From Gemmataceae bacterium (GTDB lineage: Bacteria; Planctomycetota; Planctomycetia; Gemmatales; Gemmataceae): a stretch of DNA of 6,683 nucleotides. The translations under genes and the position numbers were made by a program. Each line of letters opens with the position of its first letter. Positions within the stretch are counted from its first letter, which is position 1. Shown here piece by piece: positions 1 through 6,540 of this stretch. Below the pieces are notes generated by a model. That model had not been told where the DNA came from. It saw only the letters and a program-made list of their open reading frames with translations, and searched no databases. The stretch lies in the NCBI GenBank assembly GCA_009691815.1, contig SIAL01000197.1:1-6683 (forward strand), given 5' to 3'.

Positions 1-555
1 AACAAAACCCGGGCCATCTATGGTATTGGCGAGGAACCCACCGACGAATTTGGCCGCCAATGCTTGCTTGCCCGCCGCATGGTGGAAGCCGGGGTCCGTT
101 TCGTTCAGGTTAACCACGGCTACCCACGAAACTATTGGGATGCCCATGGTGACTTGCGGGCTAATCACAGTTCAAGTGCCAAGAAAGTGGACAGGCCGAT
201 TGCCGGACTCCTTACCGACTTGAAGGAACGAGGTCTGTTAAAGGATACCCTTGTTGTCTTTGGTACCGAGTTTGGTCGAACCCCCGCGGGTCAGGGAACC
301 GACGGCCGAGATCACCATCCCCACGCCTTTTCGATGTGGCTGGCGGGCGGAGGAGTCAAGGGCGGAATGACCCATGGCGCGACCGACGATTTCGGGTACT
401 ATGTCGCCGAAAACAAGGTGACCATCCCTGACCTTCATGCCACGATTTTACACCTGCTTGGTTTGGACCATACCAAACTGACTTACCGCCATGCGGGCCG
501 GGACTTTCGCCTAACCGATGTCCTCGGCGAAGTGGTAAGGCCCATCTTGGCCTGA
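1..555 (+). CDS. DUF1501 family protein, C-terminal part (5' end outside window)
   Basis: The frame is open from the first base of the window to a TGA at 553-555, giving 184 residues without an N-terminus. It reads as the C-terminal half of a DUF1501 protein, a family with an alkaline phosphatase/sulfatase-like fold that is abundant in planctomycetes. Visible family landmarks, numbered from the first codon here, are NYWDAHGDL (44-52), EFGRTP (90-95), GRDHHP (102-107), the glycine-rich MWLAGGGVKGG (112-122) and DLHATILHLLGLDH (144-157). The conserved Asp/His-rich motifs resemble metal-binding positions of that fold, but catalytic activity is not established for the family. In planctomycetes such a gene usually follows a DUF1549/DUF1553 cytochrome-type gene, which would lie upstream of this window. 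It is much closer to the family's common form than the second DUF1501 gene at 3015. Family assignment is firm; function is unknown. Confidence 0.92.
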   Translation, partial: NKTRAIYGIGEEPTDEFGRQCLLARRMVEAGVRFVQVNHGYPRNYWDAHGDLRANHSSSAKKVDRPIAGLLTDLKERGLLKDTLVVFGTEFGRTPAGQGTDGRDHHPHAFSMWLAGGGVKGGMTHGATDDFGYYVAENKVTIPDLHATILHLLGLDHTKLTYRHAGRDFRLTDVLGEVVRPILA

Positions 556-566
556 TTTCTTCCCGC

Positions 567-595
567 CCGGTCCAAAAAGGCCTTTTGGTAACCGG
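567..595 (+). terminator. Stem-loop after the first DUF1501 gene, possible terminator
   Basis: Eleven bases after the stop codon, CCGGT (567-571) can pair with ACCGG (591-595), and CCAAAA (572-577) with TTTTGG (583-588). The loop is AGGCC and there is a two-base bulge (TA, 589-590). The 11 base pairs and the position fit a transcription-ending or mRNA 3'-end-protecting structure between this gene and the candidate promoter of the next operon. There is no T-tract after it, so it is not a classical intrinsic terminator. A second, 4-bp inverted repeat (AGGG/CCCT) lies at 598-609. Confidence 0.45.
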
Positions 596-645
596 TAAGG
601 GACAACCCTCCGGAATGTTGGATTTCCCCCGGCAAAAAAGGGTTA

Positions 646-654
646 TGCTATACT
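646..654 (+). promoter_or_regulatory. Candidate extended -10 promoter element
   Basis: TGCTATACT contains a good -10 hexamer (TATACT, 649-654) preceded by the TG of an extended -10 element. Transcription would start near 661, leaving about 40 bases of leader before the ATG at 700. No convincing -35 hexamer is seen at normal spacing (TTGGAT at 618-623 is too far away), which is tolerable for extended -10 promoters. It would drive the cytochrome-type/DUF1501 gene pair. This is based on motif and position only, and planctomycete promoter rules are poorly known. Confidence 0.35.
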
Positions 655-699
655 TTCTCTAAATAGTCAATATTTACCATCCTCCCCAGTGAGACTTTC

Positions 700-2982
700 A
701 TGAAAGCCGGCCTTATGATTTGTGTCTCCCTGATCGCCCTCGGTTTGCTCGCTAACCCGGGCCGGGCGGAAGAGAGCACTTCCGCCTTTTTCGAAAAAAC
801 CGTTTGGGCCAAAGTCGGCGAACGGACCTGTTTGAAATGTCACAAAGCCGGGGGGGAAGCCGAGGAATCCAAATTTGTTTTAACCGATCCCAAGCGAAGC
901 CAAGATCAAACGGAAACCATGCGACACAATCAAGGTGTGTTCACCAAGATAGCTCGCCTAGAAACAGGGGTCCATCAATCCCGAATGCTTCAAAAAGTTG
1001 TAGGCAAGCTAAACCACGGCGGCAAGGAAGTCCTAAAGGCCGATTTCCCGGAATACCGCATCATTGCCGAATGGGTCAAACGGGCAAATGCCATGCCTGT
1101 TGCGCCTAGACCCGTTTTCGTCGACAAAAATGCCCCGCCCTTCTTTGAGGGGGTGGTGATGCTTGACGACCGACGCTTGCTCCGAAGGGTGACCCTCTCC
1201 CTAGCTGGGCGATTGCCTACCGAGGCGGAATTGACCGATGTGGCGAAAAACGGTCTCAAAGCCCTTCCAAAAATCCTAGATTTGTTGATGAAAGAAGACG
1301 CCTTTTACGACCGCCTGCGGGAAGGTTTCAATGACATATTCCTCACCGAAGGATTCGATGATGTGCCGGAGAACGCCCTCTCCTATGAACATTTCAGCAC
1401 GACTAGGGGTTGGACCCAAAATCATGATTTGAGCCACATCAAGGACGAAAAGGAACGACGCCAGGCAGGTTACAAACTTTCAAACGATTACCGTAAAGCC
1501 ATGTTGGGCGAACCGATGAAGCTCATCGAACACATCGTAAAAAATGACCGCCCTTTTACGGAAATCGTGACGGCGGACTACATCATGGTCACGCCCTACA
1601 CCTCCCGAGGTTACGGGATTTTCACGGAGTTAAAACCCAAGTTCAAAAACCCGGATGACCCTTTCGAATACATCCCGGTGAAACTCAAAGCACTTGTGGG
1701 CAGAAATCGGGTGGAAGACCAGGACTCGACAACCGGGTTCTATGCCCATGCCGGATTGCTTAGCAACTTTCAATACCTAAAGCGATACCCTACCACCGAG
1801 ACCAATCGCAATCGACAGCGCTCCCGAGTTTATTTCCAACACTTTCTTGGCATTGATGTTTTGGAGCTAGCTGCAAGGGTTTCGGACGCGGCGGCGGTTA
1901 GCGCAAAATTTGATAATCCCACAATGCAAGCATCCGAGTGCGTGGTGTGCCACAAAACCGTCGACCCCATCGCCGGCCTGTTTCAGGACTATTGGAAATT
2001 CGAGGGAGTTTACGGAAAAAGGAAAGACGGTTGGTTTAAGGATATGTTTGGGGCCGGATACGAGGGCGATACTTTGCCACCCAAAGAACGCTGGCGGGCA
2101 TTGCAATGGCTAGGAGAACGGACCGCCAAAGACCCTCGGTTTGCCGTGGCCATGGTCGAACACGCCTACTATTTGCTGACGGGGCGCAAGGTGCTTCAAC
2201 CCCCAAAAGAGCTCGAAGATTCACTTTATGATGCCAAGAGACGGGCATTTCAGGAACAGCGAAAACAGGTTGAGACCATCGCCACCCACTTTGGAAAAAC
2301 AGGCTTAAATTTTAAGTCCGTCCTTAAGGATTGGGTGGTTTCGGATTTTTACCGGGCCGACGGACTCACAACCCTTGCGGTTCATCCAAAACGACGAACA
2401 GAACTCGAAGACCTTGGCCTAGTCAGGATGCTTGCCCCGGAACAGGTCGAGCGCAAGGTGGGGGCCATTTTCGGACAACCATGGGGCAAATTAAACGACC
2501 AAATGGCCATGCTCTACGGCGGCATCGACTCTAAAGAAGTGACCGAGCGAGCCACCGATCCCAGTGGGGCTATGGGTGCGATCCAACGCATCCTCGCAAA
2601 CGATGTGGCTTGCAAACAGACAGCCCTTGATTTCAACCGCAAAGCCAAGGACCGCTTGCTTTTCCCCCATATTGAGCCGGATGTTTTGCCCGGCACTTCC
2701 CCCGAAGCCGATGCCAAGATTCGCCAAACAATTGTTCATTTGCACCAGCGTGTGCTAGGCCATTATGAACGGGTGGATTCCCCAGAGGTGGAACGCAGTT
2801 TTCAACTTTTCAGTGGCATTGTAAAAGATGCTTCCGAACGCAAAGGGCTTGATCCCCGCGAGAATTATCACTGTCGCCGTAACCTACCCGGCGACGCCCT
2901 TGCCGATCCGAAATACACCATACGGGCTTGGCGGGGGGTGGTCACTTACCTTCTCCGGCAACCCGGTTTCCTTTACGAATAG
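700..2982 (+). CDS. Secreted planctomycete cytochrome c-type protein (DUF1549/DUF1592/DUF1588-like)
   Basis: This 760-residue protein begins with a Sec-type signal peptide (hydrophobic residues 5-19, probable cleavage near GRA-E at 23-24). An N-terminal cytochrome-like domain carries the heme c motif CLKCH (44-48) and a later KLNHGG (103-108), typical of planctomycete PSCyt1-like domains. LLRRVTLSLAGRLPTEAEL (160-178) matches the DUF1549 style. EPMKLIEHIVKNDRPFTEI (271-289) followed by TADYIMV resembles DUF1592. The stretch around 374-436, with a second CxxCH (CVVCH, 414-418) followed by DPIAG, resembles DUF1588. The C-terminal 200 residues match nothing I can name. Two heme sites would suggest periplasmic electron transfer, but this is inferred and the substrate is unknown. 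No strong ribosome binding site precedes the ATG (GTGAGAC lies upstream). The start is supported by the signal peptide directly after it. The DUF1501 gene 32 bases downstream is probably cotranscribed. Exact domain boundaries are uncertain. Confidence 0.88.
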   Translation: MKAGLMICVSLIALGLLANPGRAEESTSAFFEKTVWAKVGERTCLKCHKAGGEAEESKFVLTDPKRSQDQTETMRHNQGVFTKIARLETGVHQSRMLQKVVGKLNHGGKEVLKADFPEYRIIAEWVKRANAMPVAPRPVFVDKNAPPFFEGVVMLDDRRLLRRVTLSLAGRLPTEAELTDVAKNGLKALPKILDLLMKEDAFYDRLREGFNDIFLTEGFDDVPENALSYEHFSTTRGWTQNHDLSHIKDEKERRQAGYKLSNDYRKAMLGEPMKLIEHIVKNDRPFTEIVTADYIMVTPYTSRGYGIFTELKPKFKNPDDPFEYIPVKLKALVGRNRVEDQDSTTGFYAHAGLLSNFQYLKRYPTTETNRNRQRSRVYFQHFLGIDVLELAARVSDAAAVSAKFDNPTMQASECVVCHKTVDPIAGLFQDYWKFEGVYGKRKDGWFKDMFGAGYEGDTLPPKERWRALQWLGERTAKDPRFAVAMVEHAYYLLTGRKVLQPPKELEDSLYDAKRRAFQEQRKQVETIATHFGKTGLNFKSVLKDWVVSDFYRADGLTTLAVHPKRRTELEDLGLVRMLAPEQVERKVGAIFGQPWGKLNDQMAMLYGGIDSKEVTERATDPSGAMGAIQRILANDVACKQTALDFNRKAKDRLLFPHIEPDVLPGTSPEADAKIRQTIVHLHQRVLGHYERVDSPEVERSFQLFSGIVKDASERKGLDPRENYHCRRNLPGDALADPKYTIRAWRGVVTYLLRQPGFLYE

Positions 2983-3014
2983 CCAAACAAAGCCCTGATT
3001 AAGCGAGGTCGGAT

Positions 3015-4304
3015 ATGAGACGGGATTTCTTGAAACTGTGCGGAATGGCAGGCCTTGGACTTGCCTGCCCCATCGGTCCCAATGCACAGGCGTTTGACCC
3101 CCTCAAAGGAAAAGACGAACCACCCTTTGATGGTCCCTATTATATTGTGTTCAATGCTTCGGGAGGTTGGGACACCACCTACCTTATGGACCCCAAGGGG
3201 GTGGGTGACATCAACCGCCTTTATAAAGAAGGGGACATCCTCACCAAAGGAAACCACAAATATGCCCCCATTGCCAAACACATTCAGGGAGGCATGAGCA
3301 ATGAAGCCTTCTTCGGCGAGTTTGGCAACGACCTGCTCACATTAAACGGCCTTGACTATTCGGTAAACAACCACGCCCCGGGCGCCCGTTACATGGCCAC
3401 CGGCAAGCTTGACAGTATGGCCTACCCGACCTTTGCCGCTCTCGTTGCGGCTTGCAAAGGCCCGACCTGCCCGTTGTCCTTCCTCACCTTTGGCAACTAC
3501 TCGGCAACAGGCAACATCGTGGCAATGTCACGAGTACCCTACCTCCCCTCTCTGCAAAAAATCGCCAACGCCGACGGGATCGAAGGAAACGCCAAATCGC
3601 CCTATCACGATGATTTTGCCCTTAATCGGATCGAAAAGGCGCTCCGGGAACAGCGAGAATCTCGAACTGTTTTACCGCTTTTGCCTCGACAAGAGCGCGC
3701 CGAGAGTATGCTCTATGCGGCCCAGATAAACTCGAAATTCATGCAGCGGGTCACCCAGCATATTCCCGCCACGATTCCCAAAGAGCGCCTTGCCCAACAG
3801 GCCGAAATCGCCCTCGCTTCTTTCAAGGCGGGGGTTTGCGTTTCCGCCAACCTTTCCATCGGTCAATTCGACAGCCATGTTAACAACGACCCCGATCAAA
3901 TGAAACTCATTCCCGAGTTTCTGGCCGGCATCGCCTATGTCATTCGGCGGGCCGAAGCCCTAAAAATCCGCGATAAACTCGTCGTGGTCATTCAAAGCGA
4001 AATGGGCCGCACGCCAACCTATAATAAACAAAACGGCAAGGATCATTGGTCCATTGGTTCCATAATGTTCCTTGGGCCTCGCATCAAGGGAAACCGGGTT
4101 ATCGGGGCCACCGATGAGAAACAATTCCATGTGCCACTGAATCCCCAAACACTCGCCATCGACAAGGCCAAGGGGATCCGCGTTCGCCCGGAACATATCC
4201 ACGAGGCACTCCGGCAATATGCGGGAATTGCCGACCACGGCTTTAGCAAGAAATTCCCCCTTGGCCTCACTGAAAAAGAAAAACTCCAAGGGTTTTGGGG
4301 TTAG
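3015..4304 (+). CDS. DUF1501 family protein with Tat-type signal, divergent form
   Basis: This 429-residue protein opens with MRRDFLKLCG, a twin-arginine motif with a very short n-region, followed by a hydrophobic stretch (8-20) and a likely AQA cleavage site (24-26). It therefore appears to be exported folded through the Tat system. DUF1501 landmarks are GGWDTT (50-55), NNHAPGARYMATG (118-130), QFDSHVNND (284-292), SEMGRTP (328-334) and GKDHW (341-345). These correspond to the WDAHGD, EFGRTP and GRDHHP motifs of the gene at the window start, but the surroundings differ strongly, so the two are not recent duplicates. GAGG at 3005-3008 is a usable ribosome binding site for this ATG. It lies 32 bases after the cytochrome-type gene and is probably in the same operon, the usual arrangement for this family. 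The fold is phosphatase/sulfatase-like, but activity is unproven. Family and start are well supported; role is unknown. Confidence 0.9.
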   Translation: MRRDFLKLCGMAGLGLACPIGPNAQAFDPLKGKDEPPFDGPYYIVFNASGGWDTTYLMDPKGVGDINRLYKEGDILTKGNHKYAPIAKHIQGGMSNEAFFGEFGNDLLTLNGLDYSVNNHAPGARYMATGKLDSMAYPTFAALVAACKGPTCPLSFLTFGNYSATGNIVAMSRVPYLPSLQKIANADGIEGNAKSPYHDDFALNRIEKALREQRESRTVLPLLPRQERAESMLYAAQINSKFMQRVTQHIPATIPKERLAQQAEIALASFKAGVCVSANLSIGQFDSHVNNDPDQMKLIPEFLAGIAYVIRRAEALKIRDKLVVVIQSEMGRTPTYNKQNGKDHWSIGSIMFLGPRIKGNRVIGATDEKQFHVPLNPQTLAIDKAKGIRVRPEHIHEALRQYAGIADHGFSKKFPLGLTEKEKLQGFWG

Positions 4305-4319
4305 GGACTATTTTAGTCC
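4305..4319 (+). terminator. Small perfect hairpin directly after the DUF1501 stop
   Basis: GGACTA (4305-4310) and TAGTCC (4314-4319) form a perfect 6-bp inverted repeat around a TTT loop, starting on the base after the TAG stop. It could mark the 3' end of the two-gene transcript. The stem is short, half A/T, and has no T-tract behind it, so a terminator role is only a suggestion. Confidence 0.25.
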
Positions 4320-4565
4320 GAAAAGTAAAGAACAACCGGGGATAACAGCTGGACTTGCCGAAACGGTATGGGTATTGCCAACCTTGGTTCCTCAACCGAT
4401 CAAGATCATCTTGTTGGGCCTAGGTGATGCTTGGGTCCTTGAAAGCCTTGGTGCGGTGGACGATGATTGAAAATGAGTGGCCAAATCCCTGATGCGGGGA
4501 AACAAGTGGTAGGACTTTTTTTTGCGGTATAGGTAAGTAAAGGGTCACCTCTTGTTGGTTCTTTA

Positions 4566-4571
4566 GGGGAG
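4566..4571 (+). promoter_or_regulatory. Ribosome binding site of the amidohydrolase gene
   Basis: GGGGAG sits seven bases before the ATG at 4579 and is among the clearest Shine-Dalgarno sequences in the window. It fixes the start so that the twin-arginine signal is included at the N-terminus. Confidence 0.65.
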
Positions 4572-4578
4572 TATTGTA

Positions 4579-5748
4579 ATGACCATCACACCGGATCGTC
4601 GATCTTTCCTTTTTGGAGCGTTAATCGCACCGTTGTTACCAGATTCCTTAGCGATTGCAACAGGTGCCGAAGTCCGTCAAGCCCGCCCCATCCTCGATCT
4701 ACATGTCCATCTGTTCGGCGTGGGGGATGGCGGCACCGGCTGCCGAATGGCAAAGTCAATCACCGACGGCTTGAGTGCCCAGGCCCTGCAATTCCGCGGG
4801 CTGGTGCAGGCTCTGCGGCTGCGCGAAGAGGGAAAGTCAATCGACGAGCGCTATGAAATCGTCCTGACCGAACAGTTGAAAGGATCAGGACTCAGCAAGG
4901 CCGCGATTCTTGGCCAGGACGCGGTCTACGATCGCCACGGCCAGCCGGACTGGGAGCGGACATCGTTTTATGTGCCAAACGACCATGTTTTCAATGTGGT
5001 GGCCCGGCACGCCGACATCATGATCCCCTGCCCATCCATCAATCCCAACAGGGCCGATGCGTTGGAGGAACTGGCGCGGTGCCATGAGAAAGGCGCACGC
5101 CTGTTCAAAATCCACCCGCCGACGCAAGGCGTCGATGTCGCGGACCGCAAGCACGCCAAGTTCTTCCAGCGCTGCGCCGACCTCGACATGGTGATTCTGG
5201 TCCACACGGGCCATGAGCACAGCGCCCCGGTGATCGACAAAGACCTAGCCGGTCCGCGCCGATTGGAGTTCGCCCTAGATCAGGGCTGTACCGTTGTGGC
5301 CTGTCACGCCGGGACCGGCTGGAAAACGGACACGCCGGACCAACTCCCCGAATTCCTAGCTCTGCTCAAACGATATCCGAAACTGTGGGGCGACACCGCG
5401 GTGCTGGGAACGGCCGGGCGGGTCCGGGATTTCACCCGTCTGCTTGCGCACCCCCTTGCGCGCAGTCGGCTGTTGCACGGCAGCGATTTTCCCTTTCCGG
5501 TCGCTCCCCTTGCCTTTGCCGCCCAGATCGGTGACGAAGCCGCCCAGCGTATCGGTAAGGAAATGAATTGGTTAAAAAAGGATCTTGACCTGAAGGAGGC
5601 TTTGGCGATCGGAGTCGTTAGTGCGGAACGAGCCTACGCCATTGCCAAGGTCGACCGGATCGGTGGTCGGGGCCCGGACTGTGAATCTCCTGTTATCACC
5701 CCGGAATCCTCAAGGCGATGGCCCCTGAGACGGCGCCCGCGTCGTTGA
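4579..5748 (+). CDS. Tat-signal amidohydrolase, TIM-barrel metal-dependent hydrolase (Amidohydro_2-like)
   Basis: This 389-residue protein starts with a Tat-like signal (DRRSFLFGA, 6-14, then a hydrophobic run to about residue 28). The mature part reads as an amidohydrolase-superfamily barrel: the HxH metal motif in DLHVHLFG (40-47; H42, H44), FKIHP (176-180, H179), ILVHTGHE (206-213, H209), ACHAG (241-245, H243) and HGSDFP (300-305, D303). Together these give the usual metal and catalytic set, so hydrolysis or decarboxylation of a small carboxylate or amide is plausible; the substrate cannot be read from the sequence. FYVPNDHVFNVV (130-141) and the SINPNRADALEEL region (153-165) fit this subgroup. 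The last 25-30 residues are arginine-rich (ending RRRPRR) and look foreign to the family. The TGA stop is the first three bases of a tandem array. Leucine is often CTG, unlike the upstream genes. The gene has its own ribosome binding site and is probably transcribed separately. Confidence 0.88.
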   Translation: MTITPDRRSFLFGALIAPLLPDSLAIATGAEVRQARPILDLHVHLFGVGDGGTGCRMAKSITDGLSAQALQFRGLVQALRLREEGKSIDERYEIVLTEQLKGSGLSKAAILGQDAVYDRHGQPDWERTSFYVPNDHVFNVVARHADIMIPCPSINPNRADALEELARCHEKGARLFKIHPPTQGVDVADRKHAKFFQRCADLDMVILVHTGHEHSAPVIDKDLAGPRRLEFALDQGCTVVACHAGTGWKTDTPDQLPEFLALLKRYPKLWGDTAVLGTAGRVRDFTRLLAHPLARSRLLHGSDFPFPVAPLAFAAQIGDEAAQRIGKEMNWLKKDLDLKEALAIGVVSAERAYAIAKVDRIGGRGPDCESPVITPESSRRWPLRRRPRR

Positions 5749-5877
5749 ACACGACTATTAGCTGAACACGACTATTAGCTGAACACGACTATTAGCTGAA
5801 CACGACTATTAGCTGAACACGACTATTAGCTGAACACGACTATTAGCTGAACACGACTATTAGCTGAACACGACTAT
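5746..5877 (+). repeat. Perfect 17-bp tandem array, about 7.8 copies
   Basis: The unit TGAACACGACTATTAGC is repeated seven times without a mismatch (copies start at 5746, 5763, 5780, 5797, 5814, 5831 and 5848). An eighth copy is cut after 13 bases at 5877. The first three bases are the amidohydrolase stop codon. Because 17 is not a multiple of 3, the TGA and TAG of the unit place stops in all three forward frames, and TAA/TAG do the same on the other strand, so the array is non-coding. Perfect identity suggests recent expansion by slippage or active homogenisation. There are no spacers, so it is not a CRISPR array. Confidence 0.97.
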
Positions 5878-5985
5878 ACAGGACATACACCTACTAAATA
5901 GGGGCAAGTATCCGGTCTGGACAACGCCTTGCCAGAATGCGGAATCCTCGCATCGGAAAGCAGACTGGGCTCCTGATCTTGGAAG

Positions 5986-6004
5986 ATGGTTGGAGACCAT
6001 TTTA
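5986..6004 (+). terminator. Weak terminator-like hairpin with short T-tract
   Basis: ATGGT (5986-5990) pairs with ACCAT (5996-6000) around a TGGAG loop and is followed by TTTT (6001-6004). It could end transcripts coming from the amidohydrolase and the array. The stem has only five pairs, two of them G-C, so the call is weak. Confidence 0.22.
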
Positions 6005-6151
6005 AGACTTAATTAGTAGGATATAAAATCTTTGCTAAACCCTTTTTCTTTCCAACTTTGTTCGGGAGCTGAAGGTTAAAATTGAACGGTTGGGAACAGA
6101 AGACAAGGAATTAAGCCCGAAGCATGAGAATCGCTAAAGGTAGGTTCGGTC

Positions 6152-6157
6152 AGGAGG
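6152..6157 (+). promoter_or_regulatory. Shine-Dalgarno site that sets the start of the DUF4345-like gene
   Basis: AGGAGG is a full-consensus ribosome binding site five bases before the ATG at 6163. It favours that start over the in-frame ATG at 6124, which has no such site and would add 13 polar residues before the first membrane helix. Confidence 0.7.
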
Positions 6158-6162
6158 ATTGC

Positions 6163-6540
6163 ATGAGGATCAAGAAGTATTTTCTGATTTTTGCGTTTGT
6201 TGCGCTGTCGATAATTGCAGTGCTGTATGGTATCTCACCCAAATGGTTCGCTCAGGCGTTTCTAAACTCTCCAGATTTGCCTTTGGATTTTGCTCATATC
6301 CTCCGGGCTGTGATGGGGCTTTATCTTGGACTTGGGCTGTTTTGGCTATTCTCTGCTTTTAGTGACAAGTACCGAAACGCCGCCGTTTTGACCACCGTGA
6401 TTTTTGCCGGTGGCCTCGTGACCGGGAGACTCGTTAGTTTATTTGCCGAGGGTCAACCATCGACAATTCTCCTAATCTACATCGTTTTAGAGCTTGTTCT
6501 TGTTCCGATTGGCCTGTGGGTCTTTCGACCACCGGAATGA
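6163..6540 (+). CDS. Small four-helix membrane protein, DUF4345-like
   Basis: From the ATG at 6163 this is 125 residues with four predicted membrane helices, at about 6-23, 45-66, 74-94 and 102-121. The short cationic start MRIKK suggests a cytoplasmic N-terminus. LRAVMGLYLGLGLFWL (47-62), GGLVTGRLVSL (83-93) followed by EGQPS (96-100), and LELVLVPIG (109-117) match the pattern I know for DUF4345, a family of small inner-membrane proteins of unknown function. The length is normal for that family. An in-frame ATG at 6124 exists, but the AGGAGG before 6163 makes the shorter form the better choice. The gene stands alone after a long non-coding stretch, and nothing around it hints at a role. Membrane nature is near certain; the family name is likely but from memory of the motif pattern. 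Confidence 0.8.
   Translation: MRIKKYFLIFAFVALSIIAVLYGISPKWFAQAFLNSPDLPLDFAHILRAVMGLYLGLGLFWLFSAFSDKYRNAAVLTTVIFAGGLVTGRLVSLFAEGQPSTILLIYIVLELVLVPIGLWVFRPPE

Larger units (their letters stand above)
4305..4578. other. Intergenic gap before the amidohydrolase
   Basis: No gene is convincing in these 274 bases. A frame overlapping the end of the DUF1501 gene stays open to a TGA at 4468-4470, but it has no start codon or ribosome binding site of its own here. A run of eight T (4516-4523) lies 16 bases beyond a weak TCCC/GGGA inverted repeat (4486-4489 with 4497-4500), too far for a normal terminator. TATAGG at 4528-4533 could be a -10 element for the next gene, but no matching -35 is seen. Confidence 0.5.
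5878..6162. other. Non-coding interval with a series of short inverted repeats
   Basis: I see no gene in these 285 bases. From the array edge onward there are four closely spaced inverted repeats: CCTA/TAGG (5890-5902), GGCAAG/CTTGCC (5903-5908 with 5928-5933), ATGCG/CGCAT (5937-5941 with 5949-5953) and ATGGT/ACCAT (5986-5990 with 5996-6000). The last is followed directly by TTTT. The second half (about 6001-6060) is A/T-rich, with TATAAA at 6023-6028 as a possible but poorly supported -10 element for the membrane protein gene. The stems are short, so a structured RNA is only a possibility. Confidence 0.4.

Noticed and set aside
3960..4289. 109-codon open frame on the - strand
   Set aside because: It overlaps the conserved SEMGRTP and GKDHW region of the DUF1501 gene and has no recognisable motifs of its own.
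4486..4523. Intrinsic terminator ending in eight T
   Set aside because: The only upstream inverted repeat is four base pairs and is separated from the T run by 16 bases.
4885..5220. 111-codon open frame on the - strand
   Set aside because: It lies wholly inside the amidohydrolase, whose conserved metal motifs establish the + strand as coding.
5746..5877. CRISPR array
   Set aside because: The copies are directly adjacent with no spacers, the unit is only 17 bp, and no cas gene is present.
5746..5877. Plasmid-type iterons of a replication origin
   Set aside because: Unit length would fit, but there is no replication initiator gene, DnaA box or clear A/T-rich unwinding region next to it, and the array sits at the 3' end of a metabolic gene.
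6124..6162. Upstream in-frame ATG as start of the DUF4345-like gene
   Set aside because: It lacks a ribosome binding site, while the ATG at 6163 has AGGAGG at ideal spacing and gives a standard membrane protein N-terminus.
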